In this document: positions 48,801-60,800 of the stretch, piece by piece
How the letters are laid out: every line of letters begins with the position of its first letter
Numbering within the stretch: position 1 is the stretch's first letter
Source: Cunninghamia lanceolata
Taxonomy: Eukaryota > Streptophyta > Pinopsida > Cupressales > Cupressaceae
Direction: 5' to 3'
Length of the DNA: 64,000 bases
Assembly (NCBI GenBank): GCA_027924645.1
Contig: BSBN01000037.1
Span: forward strand, 2,852,001 to 2,916,000
Translations under genes and position numbers: made by a program
Notes under the pieces: model-generated
The model's input: the letters and a program-made list of their open reading frames with translations, nothing else
What the model was told of the DNA's origin: nothing
Database searches by the model: none

Positions 48801-51800
48801 TAGGTGAAACAGATTGAATTTTTAGTAAGTCGAGACAGGCTAGACAACTGACAAGCATGGGAATAGTCAACTTGACGACGGTCACATAAAGCAAGATATG
48901 AAACAAGTTTAATATTATTAGGGACACAGGAACCTATAAGGACCCTAATAGCACCAAAATGTACAAAATTAACATCTTTATGACTCCTAATATAATCAAT
49001 TTCTTCAGCAGGAAGAATAGACAACATCTTTGTTTGGAAAGTTTGCAGTGGATCATATTCAAGGGTTAACTCTACATTTTTCATTCTAGGAATGACAAAA
49101 GGTTTGAAAGTAGACTTGAATATGATACTCTTAAGCAAACTAGGCTTTAAAACACTCTTCTTATATACAGAATCAGCTGTAAGAAGAGGAGGTCTATAAT
49201 TACTTACTTGCCTCTCTATAACATCTTTAGATGTGTCATTATCAGGAACTTCGTCCGCTATCAAATCGTCTTCCGTCGGATTCACAGGAGGAAGCTCAAA
49301 CATTCCTTCTACGAATGCCTCGTTCACCTTTTCGATTCCAGTATGAGGATGAGAAAATCTTTGAAATTCTGCCATTTCTTTTAAGAAAGAGAAGCTTGGT
49401 ATATCTAAGAGAACTTACAGGGGTTTTATAGGAGAGATAATAGAACCCTTAACCAATTAAAGACATAAACGGGTATAAATCCTCAAATCCCAACACCGAA
49501 GTGAAACCCTACAGAAATAAACTCTTCGCTTCTTAGATAACTTCTCCAATTCTTTACTAGAAATTAGATAGACAGCAGATTTCGTTCCCCAAAAGAATTG
49601 TCAGAGGCTCTGATACCACATATATATTAGCAAACAACGACGGAGGCTGACGACCGAATGGTTACGGCATAGCATAAAACGAAATCAGAAAATTAGGGCA
49701 GAAATTCAGAATTCTAAGGCAGATCCTATTGAGGATATTACACTCAGTTATTTATTATATTATTAATGTTAACTATATATTACTATATATTAAATATTAT
49801 ATTATTTATAATTGGTAGTTTATCATATATTATAATTATAATATCATTTATAATAAGCTATGTACCCCGAGGATGCACCCCTTGTGTTTCTAGACCCTGG
49901 CCCCTATAGGGGAAGTTTTGGGGATGTGGGGATGGGTCAAAAATGCCCCCCAACCTTACCTGATTTGCAGAAATTTTAGGAAATGTCCCCAGGACAACTT
50001 TTTTTAAGAAACGACTAGGTACTTCTTGTCTAGGCTGTCCCCTAATGACTAGTAAAAAAAAAGCAAATTTTAATTAAAAAAACACAAAATTGAAAAGAAT
50101 GATAATGAAGAATAAAAGAATTTGAAAAACCTCCTTACATTGCTCTTCTTTGGTCTGTAGCCTTTGAGTACATTTAATATAGTTGTTAACAATTTCAATA
50201 CTTATTTGATATGGTTGTTAACAGTTTCAGTACGTATGTGAAATACTGGATTGGTAGCTTTGGAGTTGTTTGGTTTGTATACATGCTGATTGTGATTCAT
50301 AATGATATCATTTTGAGTTTGTTACTGGTTCTTCATGGTGTAGGCTTGGGTCCCGGTTCAGTCCGTCCCAGGTTTGGACCTTGGTCCGGTCCTCTCGGGG
50401 ATTTGGCCGGGGTCCGGTTTTGGGCTTGTGGGTCCATCTGGACCGAACTTGGGGAGAACCTAGGGAGAACTTGGGGAGAACCCGATCGAACTCAGGGCGA
50501 ACCCGTCCTGTTCCGTTGGGAAAAGCGCATTTTCTGCATTTGTTTTATGATTTTTTTTGCATTTTTAAATTAATTTAAGTGATTTGACCCTCACCCTAAC
50601 CCTAAAAGCATCATTTGAAGGCATTTCAAAGACAAAAAACATTCATATGTGCATTCCAACTTGCGCCTCCTAACACACAAAGAAAGGGCCTACAAGGAAG
50701 GGGACACAAGGAAGTGGGATATTGAGCCAGAGTATACTGACTTGGATGCTACCATTTCCCACCTTGCTGCACTTGAAGTTGATGCTGATGTAGAGCTTGG
50801 GAGTAGGCATGAGAGTGCCAGTGCTAGTGCCACTTTTTGTGGTTCTTCTAATATACCAATACCTGCATCATCTAATATGGATCGTGATGATGATATTTTT
50901 GAAGATCCATATGATGCTGATGCCTAATTAGTGATGGCTGATTGTTGACATTTGACATTCTAATTTTGAATTGTAATAACTAATATATATCATGACATTC
51001 GTGTATGACTAATTGACATTGTAGTGTTTTATTTTTTTAATACTAGTGTGGTTTTGTTTATTATATGATCATATTCATGATGCTATGGTATTCTGAACTT
51101 AATTACTGCTGCAAATATGAATATATTTCTGATTTTTATATGTTTTTGTATGGACGATCCCAAAATGAACCTACCCAAAATTTTTTTTGATTGAACCTGC
51201 GAACCAAACACCCGAACCCGAACCAGTACCAGTACCAGGATTGGTAACTTAGTTTTGAGTTGACTTGATGCCTGGATTCTCACTCTCTCATGTCATGGAT
51301 AGAAAACACTAGTTACCTCCTGATCTCTGTCTCAGAACAAGGACCTTAATACCAATCTTATTTTGTCTTATGCATAGAAGCGGATATTTATAAAATATCC
51401 CGATATGTTCCAATATATCTTTTCTCGGCAGGGTTCCTGACATTTTCTTGAAAATATTGCGAGTTTTTCAAAATATCTTTGACTGTGACTTTGACTGAAA
51501 ATTTCACCAATATATTGTAAAATTATTGGTGATATATTGCCAGGAATATCACAATAAATTTGTTTTTTTCTATATAAGCATCAAACATGCAATTTATGAT
51601 CATTCTTCTCTGGAACTTTATAAACAGGATATACACCTTCAATGGTGTAAGTAGCTGTTAAGATTTCTAAGTGCCATTATTGTATAGCAGTTATATCTGT
51701 TGCAAAGGGGCAACGACAATTATTGTTGTTATTTCAAAAATGAACGTAGTTATCTACAGTTGTGAAGACACTTGGAATAATTGGGTTTGAAAACCTTGTG

Positions 51801-54800
51801 AATAGGAAACATGACTATTGTTATTGTGATTGATGATTATCACTGTTGCCTTTGACAACAACAAACACTGCTGTCATTATTTATGATTTTTGAGCATAGT
51901 CATTACTAGACAAAACTGTCAAATGATTATGCTATCCTTTGACTTGTCATTATTATTGCATCACAGATTTTAACACTGCCGTGGACTTGCTGTCATTTGT
52001 ACTTATCAATGGATATTGTTGCCGCTATTTCATTTGTAAAATAGTTGTATTATTGAGGCAATTCTTTGGCAATTTTCATTGTTACATATCAGTTAATAAT
52101 GTTGTACCAGTTGAGATTGTTGTCATCATCATTGTCTTTTGACATTACTATCCTTTTGTGATTAGTAATCTTCGTATGATCACTGATCAGTAGCACTCTT
52201 TCATTATTGTGAACTGTACATTCTTGATCAGTACGGTGTTTACTAGCATCCTTATTAGTACTGTGATCGATTAAAATGGGTAGCAATATTGCTGTCAACA
52301 TTATAGGAAATATTACTGATCAAAATAATTAATATGAAACATCATTAAGAAAGGACATTGCTGTCCTGAAATGCTTGCCATTGCTGTAAATTTGAGAGGT
52401 ATTTGAAGAGGTCAGGGAGACTGTTGTTGTGAACTGTGGTTATCATTTTGTGTATAGATTAGTCTCTTGGACTTGATAGTTAAGGAGAATGGTAGGGCTA
52501 ACAGGTCGTATTTACATTAGTTGTGTTCTATTGCATTAAGGGTTCATTGTCATTTTGGGAGTCATTTATTGACTTTGTTAATGCAATTTATATTACAGTA
52601 TCTGTAATCAGCGACCTCAAAATTAATGAGGAAAATCCATATTTTGAAATTCATGGTCTACACTCTTGTTTATTTTCACTCTCATTTTCTATGCAATTAG
52701 AATAGCTTTAAATATAAAAAACATCAGTTATTTCTCCCTTTAAAAAAAAATTTACTGCATTTTTTGGGTTTCTGATTTTTTCCCGGTTTTTTTTTCCAAT
52801 AATATTCTGAGAAATTGAAAATATCTCTATCTTTTGGGATGCCGAGAAATTCTTGAGAACATGCTTCTATGGTTTTATGTTCACCATTTTGTGAATTTAT
52901 ATAATTAGATTAAACTTGGTATGAGAATAACTTGGAATCATTGAGATAGCCTAGAATGATGATTGGAAAAGAAAGACCTATCTCGTTTATTTTAAAATTA
53001 TAATTTCACTTTTAGTTTTTACAAAACTGTATTGATAATATAATAATATAAATGTTAATCTAAAAAATAATGAAGTTACACACCACTCTCATTTTCTGAC
53101 ACAGCTGTGCAGCTGTATAGGCTTTGGAAAGGCCTATTTCAGAAACGATTTGATCGATCTCACCATAATTGCAAGCAATTTCCAGCAGCCTCCTAACTGT
53201 GACCTCATTTCATACGAACAGGCATGGTCACCAGTTTCTCATCTGCTCTTCTACTCTGCTTATGCTTACCATCTTAGGTGGCATTGTCACAAGTTTTAAA
53301 AAGAGGGCAACAGCACACTGCTGCAGGGCAGCACAAGATGAGAAGTGGACAGCCAGCAAACAAGACAAAAACCCTAAAAACTTTACAGTCACCAGTGTTC
53401 CCAGCAGGGAAAAGCATAAGAAAAAGTAAATAAAAAATGCTTTGAGCAGCAATGCTTCGTGACTGTATGCAGAAAACATTCTGTTTGTTGTGACTCCTTT
53501 GCCGTTGACTGTGAATCAAACAAAATGCATCAAAAATGTTAAATGAACATCGTTCAGGGTTTCAGGTGCATGTTGTGTGGTAAAAGAGTCAAACAAAATG
53601 TGTCAAATTTTTTGCCATCACCATGGAAATACCTCGTCTGATCTGGAATCACCTGGGTATGCGCATTGATGACTTCAAACAATTCCAACCCCCAAAAATG
53701 TATTCCACCTGATTCCATTCGTGTTTTGTACCCGAATGTGATTCTGTAATGAATTGTACCTGGGTATGCAAGATTTTTCTGCTGATTTGGTAATCTAGTC
53801 TTTTTACATGAGGTGCAGACTGCAAAGCATTTTGTAACCAGATTTCTGGTTTATTGTGAGATAGAGGGAGACTTTTCTTTTCAAGGACTGAAATATATTT
53901 ATCTGTCTTCTTTAGATACCCCGATTGTAGATGCTTAGCTTTAGGCTGTTGCCTTGTATGTTTATCCCTTCAGAGTTCTCTTGTGACAGTTTCAGTTATT
54001 ACATTTTTCTTCTACCTGATTACAAGGCTTGCAGTGCAATATAGCCTTAAGCTATTGATATCATACAGGATTTCTGAACTGTACATTTTGGTAGCTAAAT
54101 TGATTTGTGTTAAGGAGCTAGATGTATCCAACAGTGCACTACTTCATGGATCCATCTCACAGATGAATTATCATCTTATTCACATCAGTCAGAGGGTTTC
54201 CTCATTTCTGGATCGGTATGCATGTATACTGCCTTGTATTCATTCTTATAACCCCATCAATTAAGTCCATTTTCTAGAAGATGTTATTCAGCTGGCAGTT
54301 GGGCTAGTGTTAGAATTAACTCTTTCAATGGTGGGATTGCTTTAGAATTAACGCTTTCATTTTTGATTTGTATTTCTTTCACTCTTTTTATTTTGTTTAT
54401 TTTATTGTTGTTCAAGGAGCCACTTTTTCTATATCATTTCTGTTGGCTGTTATTTGAGACTGGTAGTCTAATCCGATTTACCAACTCTGCTCATTCATGA
54501 ACATTAATGATTAATATAGTTTAAATTTCAAATTCCAATTATGTTTTCAAATAAGTTTAGAATTCTATCTTAGCCTAGGGTTGAGGGATATGAGAAGGTT
54601 GATTAGTAGTTTCTTTTCTGGACTGATTTGTGTTAAGGGGCTAGATCTATCCGATAGTGCACTACTTTGAGGATCCATCTCACAGATGGATTGCCATCTT
54701 ATTCACATAAATCAGAGAGTTTCCAGCTTTGGGTGTTAGAATGTTTTACTCTTTGCTTTCCTCATTTGTCTGGGTCCGAATGCATTGATACTGCCTAGGA

Positions 54801-57800
54801 TTCATTCACATGACCCCATCAATTAAGTCCATTTTCTAGAAAATGTTAATTCAGCTGGCACCTGGGCTAGCTTTAGAATTAACTTTTCCAACGGTGGGAT
54901 AGCTTTAAAATTAACACTTTCAATTTTTATTTGTATTTGTTTCTCTCTTTTTAGTTTGTTTATTTTCTTCTTGTTCAAGGAGCCACTCTTTCTATGTCAT
55001 TTCTGTTGGCTGTTATTTGAGACTGGTACTCCAATCCGATTTACCAACTCTGCTCATTCATGAACATTAATATAGTTTAAATTTCAAATTCCAATTATGT
55101 TTTCAAATAAGCAGATCATTTTATCTTAGCCTAGAGTTTGGGGATATGAGAAGATTGATTAGCAGTTTTTCTTTTCTGGGCTCTATTCAAAGTGATTTGT
55201 TCATTTGTCTGTGGCTGCTTTTAAGTTTTTATCTTCAGTAAACTGTTATACTAAAGTTGGTTCTGTTATGTGAAGATATTCTACCATAACATTTTTACTG
55301 TCATTGACTACAGGAACTTGGCTTCCGTTGTGATAAAGTTCAAGGTGAATGCCGTGCTAAATTTGCATGCCACCTGGATTGTTTTGCTTGGGTTAAGCGT
55401 GACAGTTATCTGCCACAAGGTAGCCAGGGCCTGAAGGTGCTAGTTCTGTCTATCTATGCACTATGACTTTTCAATAGTTAAATTGCTTTTTAGTAGAGTT
55501 TATTTGATATGTTTGTAAGGAGCTTAAATAAAAGTAGATCAAGATTTGCTCCAGTTTTTTTTAATCAGTTGAGTTTGGTGAATGCTTTATCCTCCAACTT
55601 ATGTTAACTTATTACCCAGTTTGAAATTAAAATGGATTTATCCTTGTCTAAAAATGTGTTGAGTTTTCCTTATTCACATATATTATATATGTTAAAGTGG
55701 TTTCTTTTTCATCAAACTTAATTGTAATTATGATCCCTTGAACCTCCTCTTCAACATTCTTCGAGATCTCATATCTTATTATCTTTCTTCAAATCTAAAT
55801 AGTGGGCAGATTGTTATGTACCTTTCCATCTTCATGGCAGTAGTAAGACTATAAAGTATAAACAGAAAAGTTGTCATTTATTTTGGCAGTATAGTTTTAT
55901 TTTTTACTTGCAGAACCCCTTCATCCAGAACATCTCCGATCCAAACTTGGCAGAAAGTCTATTTTTCATTTTGCATTTGTTCTGGAAGGTTACTTCTTCA
56001 AACAATTTATCCTCAAGCCGAACTTTTTTAATGGACAGAATGCACAATGAAGCCTTTTAAATTAGGTAGTTTCATGAATCTTTCTTTTCATTTATAATAG
56101 GACAATGATTCAGTGGATATTTATTCTAAGGATCTTGTTTGAGCTTAATATGCTTTGTATTTTGTTTAATCTGGCACTGTCCTGTATTATGCCTATCAGC
56201 TTTCCTCAGTACACCTTACAAGGTTCTTTACATGGCTTCCGATACTTCTTCTTTTCTACCTTATATGAGATGTATTATGTTTAGTGCATTTATTTCCTTT
56301 TTAAGCTGTGGACAATGAATCAGAAATATGCCAGTATCATGTCAGTGCTTAACTTGACATTTCAGTTTAACTGCCTATGAGCCTCTTGAAATTTCATAGA
56401 GATGTCGATATGTCTTCTTTAGTTGTTAGTTCTTGGCTCTTTTGCCCTCCCACTTCTATTTATACTTGTACTAGTTTGTGGGTTATCCTTTTTGGGTTAA
56501 CCCCCATTTGTCTATTTCTTTGTTTTGCTTGCTTTTCTTGATTTGCTGTATTTTGCTTTGAGTCTAGGACCCCTTTAAACCTAGTTCTTTGCTATTGTAT
56601 CTGATGTACGTTCCAGTCCCTTCGACCTATTCTTGGTCATTTGTGGACATTAATATAATTTCTTTCTTTATTTCTTTGCATTTGAATGCAGGCTGTTACA
56701 AAAGCAAAGTTAGGTTATGATCCATTGGAAGTAAATCCTGAGGATATGGTCCGCTTTGCAATGGAAGAACCTCAGGTAAGTCATAATGATACACTTGAAT
56801 ATTTATATCAATTTCTAGTTTCAGTTATGTTATTTTTCACTAGTAGGAGTAAAAGATAGTATCGCATTGCTATTTACATTGTTGGTTTAGATATCTTGTT
56901 AGTGTATTATTTTTATTGTTTTCCATTTCTTATCTTTATGATATATTCTTTTGATGCTTATTTTGTGCAGACAATGGCTTCCTATTCAGTATCTGATGCA
57001 GTTGCAACATATTATCTTTACATGACATATGTACACCCCTTTATCTTTTCTCTAGCAACAATAATCCCTATGCCCCCTGATGAAGTTTTACGCAAAGGCA
57101 GTGGAACTCTCTGTGAAATGTTGCTTATGGTTCAGGTGATTAATCTTTCAATAAGCTGAGACCTTTTATAAAATGTTCCAATCTAATTTAGAGATCATTT
57201 AAATGAAAATCAATCAAGGATTTGAAACTTCCTTGCATTGGTTTTTAGAAAGCTAAAATTCAATAATGTATACATTTTATGAATTTTTATGCCTAAATTA
57301 AGTGGCTGTTGAAATAAGTACATTCTTGGTTATTCCCTGCTGTTTTTATATAACATGGGTTAAATCCAAGCTAGGATTTTTTCACTTCAGCATTATAAAG
57401 CTTAAACACTCTCTTCAACTATTCAAGTCATGGAATTTCAATTCAGAACAATCTGTTAATTTTATTTCGTGATTACATTATTTTTGTTTCATAGGTTTTT
57501 TGAAAGGTACTTTGAAGCTTATACATGGCCATTTGTGCTTTAGTGATTTTGATATAGGGTTTCCTTGATATTGGTCTTGGATTTTTATTAACGAATGTAC
57601 CTTTGCAGGCATTCAAGGCAAATATCATTTGTCCCAACAAACATCAATCTGAACCTGAAAAGTTTTACAATGGGCATCTACTTGAGAGTGAAACATATAT
57701 TGGAGGCCATGTCGAATGTCTAGAAAGTGGTGTCTTCCGTTCTGATCTTCCTACAAAATTTCGTCTTGAACCTTCAGCTTATCAGGTACCTTTCTGGTCA

Positions 57801-60800
57801 AAATTTCTTTTGAAAGAATATCTTTTACAGGAAAAGTTTTCAATAAATGAAAAAATTTCTAATAGAAGTTTCCAGACACCAGGATGCTATGATTTGTTTG
57901 TTGAAACCTTTTCCTTTTATGTCTTTCTTTCTAAATCATATGATTTTGGCTAGATTGGCAGTGGGGATCAATATTTTAATGAACTTGTGTGATGTTCAAT
58001 TGATGCCATGGTGTATATGTTTGGGAACAAATAATATTGGCCTTGGCTAGCTTACAGCATTTTCAGTGCCAGACAACCTTCCATATAATACTATGGACAT
58101 TACATGTTCACAATCAGTTAACTGCAAGCTCTCTTGGCATGCATAGTGCAAATCATATATATTGCTCAACAATTAAGTTAAATTAGATATAAATTAATTC
58201 ATGAATTAGGTAATCTCTTTGGAAGTGGAAGGTGAATTCACAAAGTAGGTAACTATGTTACTATACTCTTTGAAAGTGGAAGGTGAATTATAATTAGGAG
58301 CTCATGATAGGAGAGGCTCATGAGCTTGATGTTGGGATGATAGTTCTTACTTCTTACTATGTCAGTGGACTGAAGGCATCTTAACTCTAAAGAGTCCATT
58401 TAGTAGTCTGGCCACAGTTTTTAGCATGATTGTTTAAGATTTCACTTTTTAGAGTTAGTACTGCTAGATCTAGGTTATCCATATGCTGGGAATTGTCTTG
58501 AGTGATGGTTGGGCTATGAATGGGGTGGAAGAACATTTATAGGATGAAAATTTTAAATATGACAGATATCTGTCTTTTAAGGTTGGAGTTGCAATATCCA
58601 AGAGCGAGGTGAATATGCAAACTACTTGAAATGCTTCTTTAGAAGGTTAGAAAACCCTATAATACCATCCATAAGTATTTGTATCACCACAATAGCTTAG
58701 AGCTTTGTTATGTGCAAGCCAACACATGAGAAGTCAATATAAGAAAAATATGAGCAAGAAGAGATGAAAGACATTGCCACATGAAAAGAGTTAGATGAGA
58801 TTTAAAGCACAAGTATTCTACAATGTGTAAGCAATCAAAATCTAAGAGAATGTCCCACAATGAGTGATCCCTCTAAATAGAGATGCAATCAAAAAATAGA
58901 GAGGAGGATAATGTTTGATCCAAATTCTAAGCTTTGATTGTTCAATAATAGTTATCAATCTTTTATTCCTGACTGTTGATTATAACTCAAGTAATTTAAT
59001 TGTCAGATAACTCGTATAACAGAATACAGAAGGAAACTCTTAGAACCCAAACAAATATTAACTTCAACACATAATTTCTCAATGTGTTTCAAAGCCTTTC
59101 TTATATGTTTTTGTGCATGGAAGTATGATTTTCATGTTTTCTTTCTTTAGTATAATCCATATGAGTTGTATGTACTGGGTTTTCTAGTAATATATTAGTG
59201 GCTGAACTGTTTTCTGAATAAAGAAAAAGACATTCAATATATTCTATCTTAGCATAAGTACTATTTTGATGTGTTTTTTGGTTTCGTGTAGCAATTAATC
59301 GACAATCTAGATCGAGATCTTCAATATGCCATAAAAGTGGAGGGAAAGATGGATTTGGATTCTGTCATCAATTATGATGATGTTAGAAATGATATAATGC
59401 TGCAGGTATGTTCTCTAAAGGTGACTTGTTCCTATTGATATTCATGTTCTAGGGAGCTTGCATAATTGATTTTTTTGATTGCTTATAACTATGAACATTA
59501 CAAAAGATTCAAATCCCTGTATTCTTTTGCCTAATATATTGTATGGAATGTTGTGTGCCTGTTTTTTCACAATTCATGAAACAATGGAAGTTTTGAGCTA
59601 AAATTTATAAAAAATTGAAATATTGTATTTATCATTTAATGTAGTGGATCCGATGGAATTTGACCCATATAGGCTCTATTCTAATGTTGTTCCATACTTG
59701 AACTTGGGCAAATTTAACCAGTTTTGATGTTCTGTGATGGTGGCCAGTATTGAGTTTGGTTTTCTTTTATTTATCTTTGAGGCCTTTGACTACATTCATT
59801 GGGGACACACTTATAACATGTAAACTTGAACACCCTCTTGCTCTTGCTCAAGGCTCTCCATTTATTATAATCACCATCTATCTCATTTCTATTGATAACA
59901 CCCTTGATAAGATTTACATCATATTTTACTTCCAAAAGAAGCATCTCCTACAATCTCCCATCTTATCCTCAAAGAATTCATGGGGATTTTATTTGATTCT
60001 TCTTCACATCTTTACTCTGCTGCAGTCCCTGCACAAACTCTTTGAGCACTTGTTCATTGAATTAGCTCTTATTGGCTTTTATCTTAGTTTTGCTTTTTGA
60101 TACAGTCAAAATTTTGAGAGCTATTTTATTAGTTAAGAGGATGGTGGTGCTTCTTTTGGATCTCAAGCTGGAAATCCCTCACTCTTATTAAATCTTCTGT
60201 TATGTTGATAGTGCCACAATGTCCTCATTATTACTTTGTTGTAATAAATTTGGTTTTTACTTATTAATTTTAAAATGTTTTCTTGACATGCTATTTCCAT
60301 CTTATTGTTAATTGGGTAAGGGTTTTAGCAGTTTTTTATTATGTTCTGCCATGCCTACAATTGTAGTCTGCTTTTATGGTAGAGACCAAAATAAGGTTGA
60401 ATCTGAGCAGAAGTCACTAGTATGATGTCTAAAGCAAACTTCAAGCTAGATTGCTTTTATGAATTACAACTAGTTTGCAAATTCACTTCTGTTAGAAGTT
60501 TGGAATTGGATGATGCCTTTTCAAGAGGTATATGTAAAATCTGCTTTTGATTGTGGATAGATTTCAGTGTTACTTTTTGGGTATTTGAAGTCCCGCCAAA
60601 CTTCTAAAATAATCTTTGTTGACTTTAAGCTGATCTTTGGTGGACATCTTTAATGGTAGGACAGTTAGATCCCTACATTGTATATTTGTTTGATGACTTA
60701 CATGAATGTAAAGGGACTTCTATCCTCACTAAATATATATTGATCTGCTTCATACATGTATCTTATTTCTTATGAATGGTTGATAGACACATGTACAACT

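Larger units (their letters stand above)
44600..49620 (-). mobile_element. Endogenous caulimovirid, partial and broken
   Basis: Minus-strand order from the primer site (49607-49618): leader, movement protein (49375-47924), coat-type region (47565-47026) with zinc knuckle (46758-46486), protease and RT (45978-44593). This is the order of Caulimoviridae, plant pararetroviruses; a movement protein separates it from Gypsy elements. RNase H and the intergenic promoter region are absent, and several stops break the frames. It is a relic with no capacity to form virus. Gymnosperm caulimovirids (gymnendoviruses) are the likely relatives; that is inference. Confidence 0.85.
43546..49742 (+). mobile_element. 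Solo LTR, split by the caulimovirid insertion
   Basis: The left end TGTAATGTCC and the right end GGATATTACA form an inverted repeat with 9 of 10 matches and the TG...CA rule, and both are bordered by CTCAG. The left part (43546 to about 44600) has a TATA box, TATAAAAGAAGG, at 43951. The right part (somewhere after 49620, to 49742) is the LTR end. Without the viral insert the LTR would be about 1.1-1.2 kb. No internal retrotransposon sequence or second LTR is present, so it is a solo LTR on the + strand. Confidence 0.8.

Noticed and set aside
47924..49375. A plant gene with a long single exon
   Set aside because: The primer site, neighbouring coat and RT parts and movement-protein blocks show it is part of the caulimovirid.
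50588..50605. Interstitial telomere repeat (CCCTAACCCTAA)
   Set aside because: Only about two units; too short, and it lies within the hAT left end.
59750..60100. 116-codon frame in intron 14
   Set aside because: No family resemblance, Leu/Ile/Phe-rich as expected of T-rich intron DNA, not flanked by splice sites that fit POL2.
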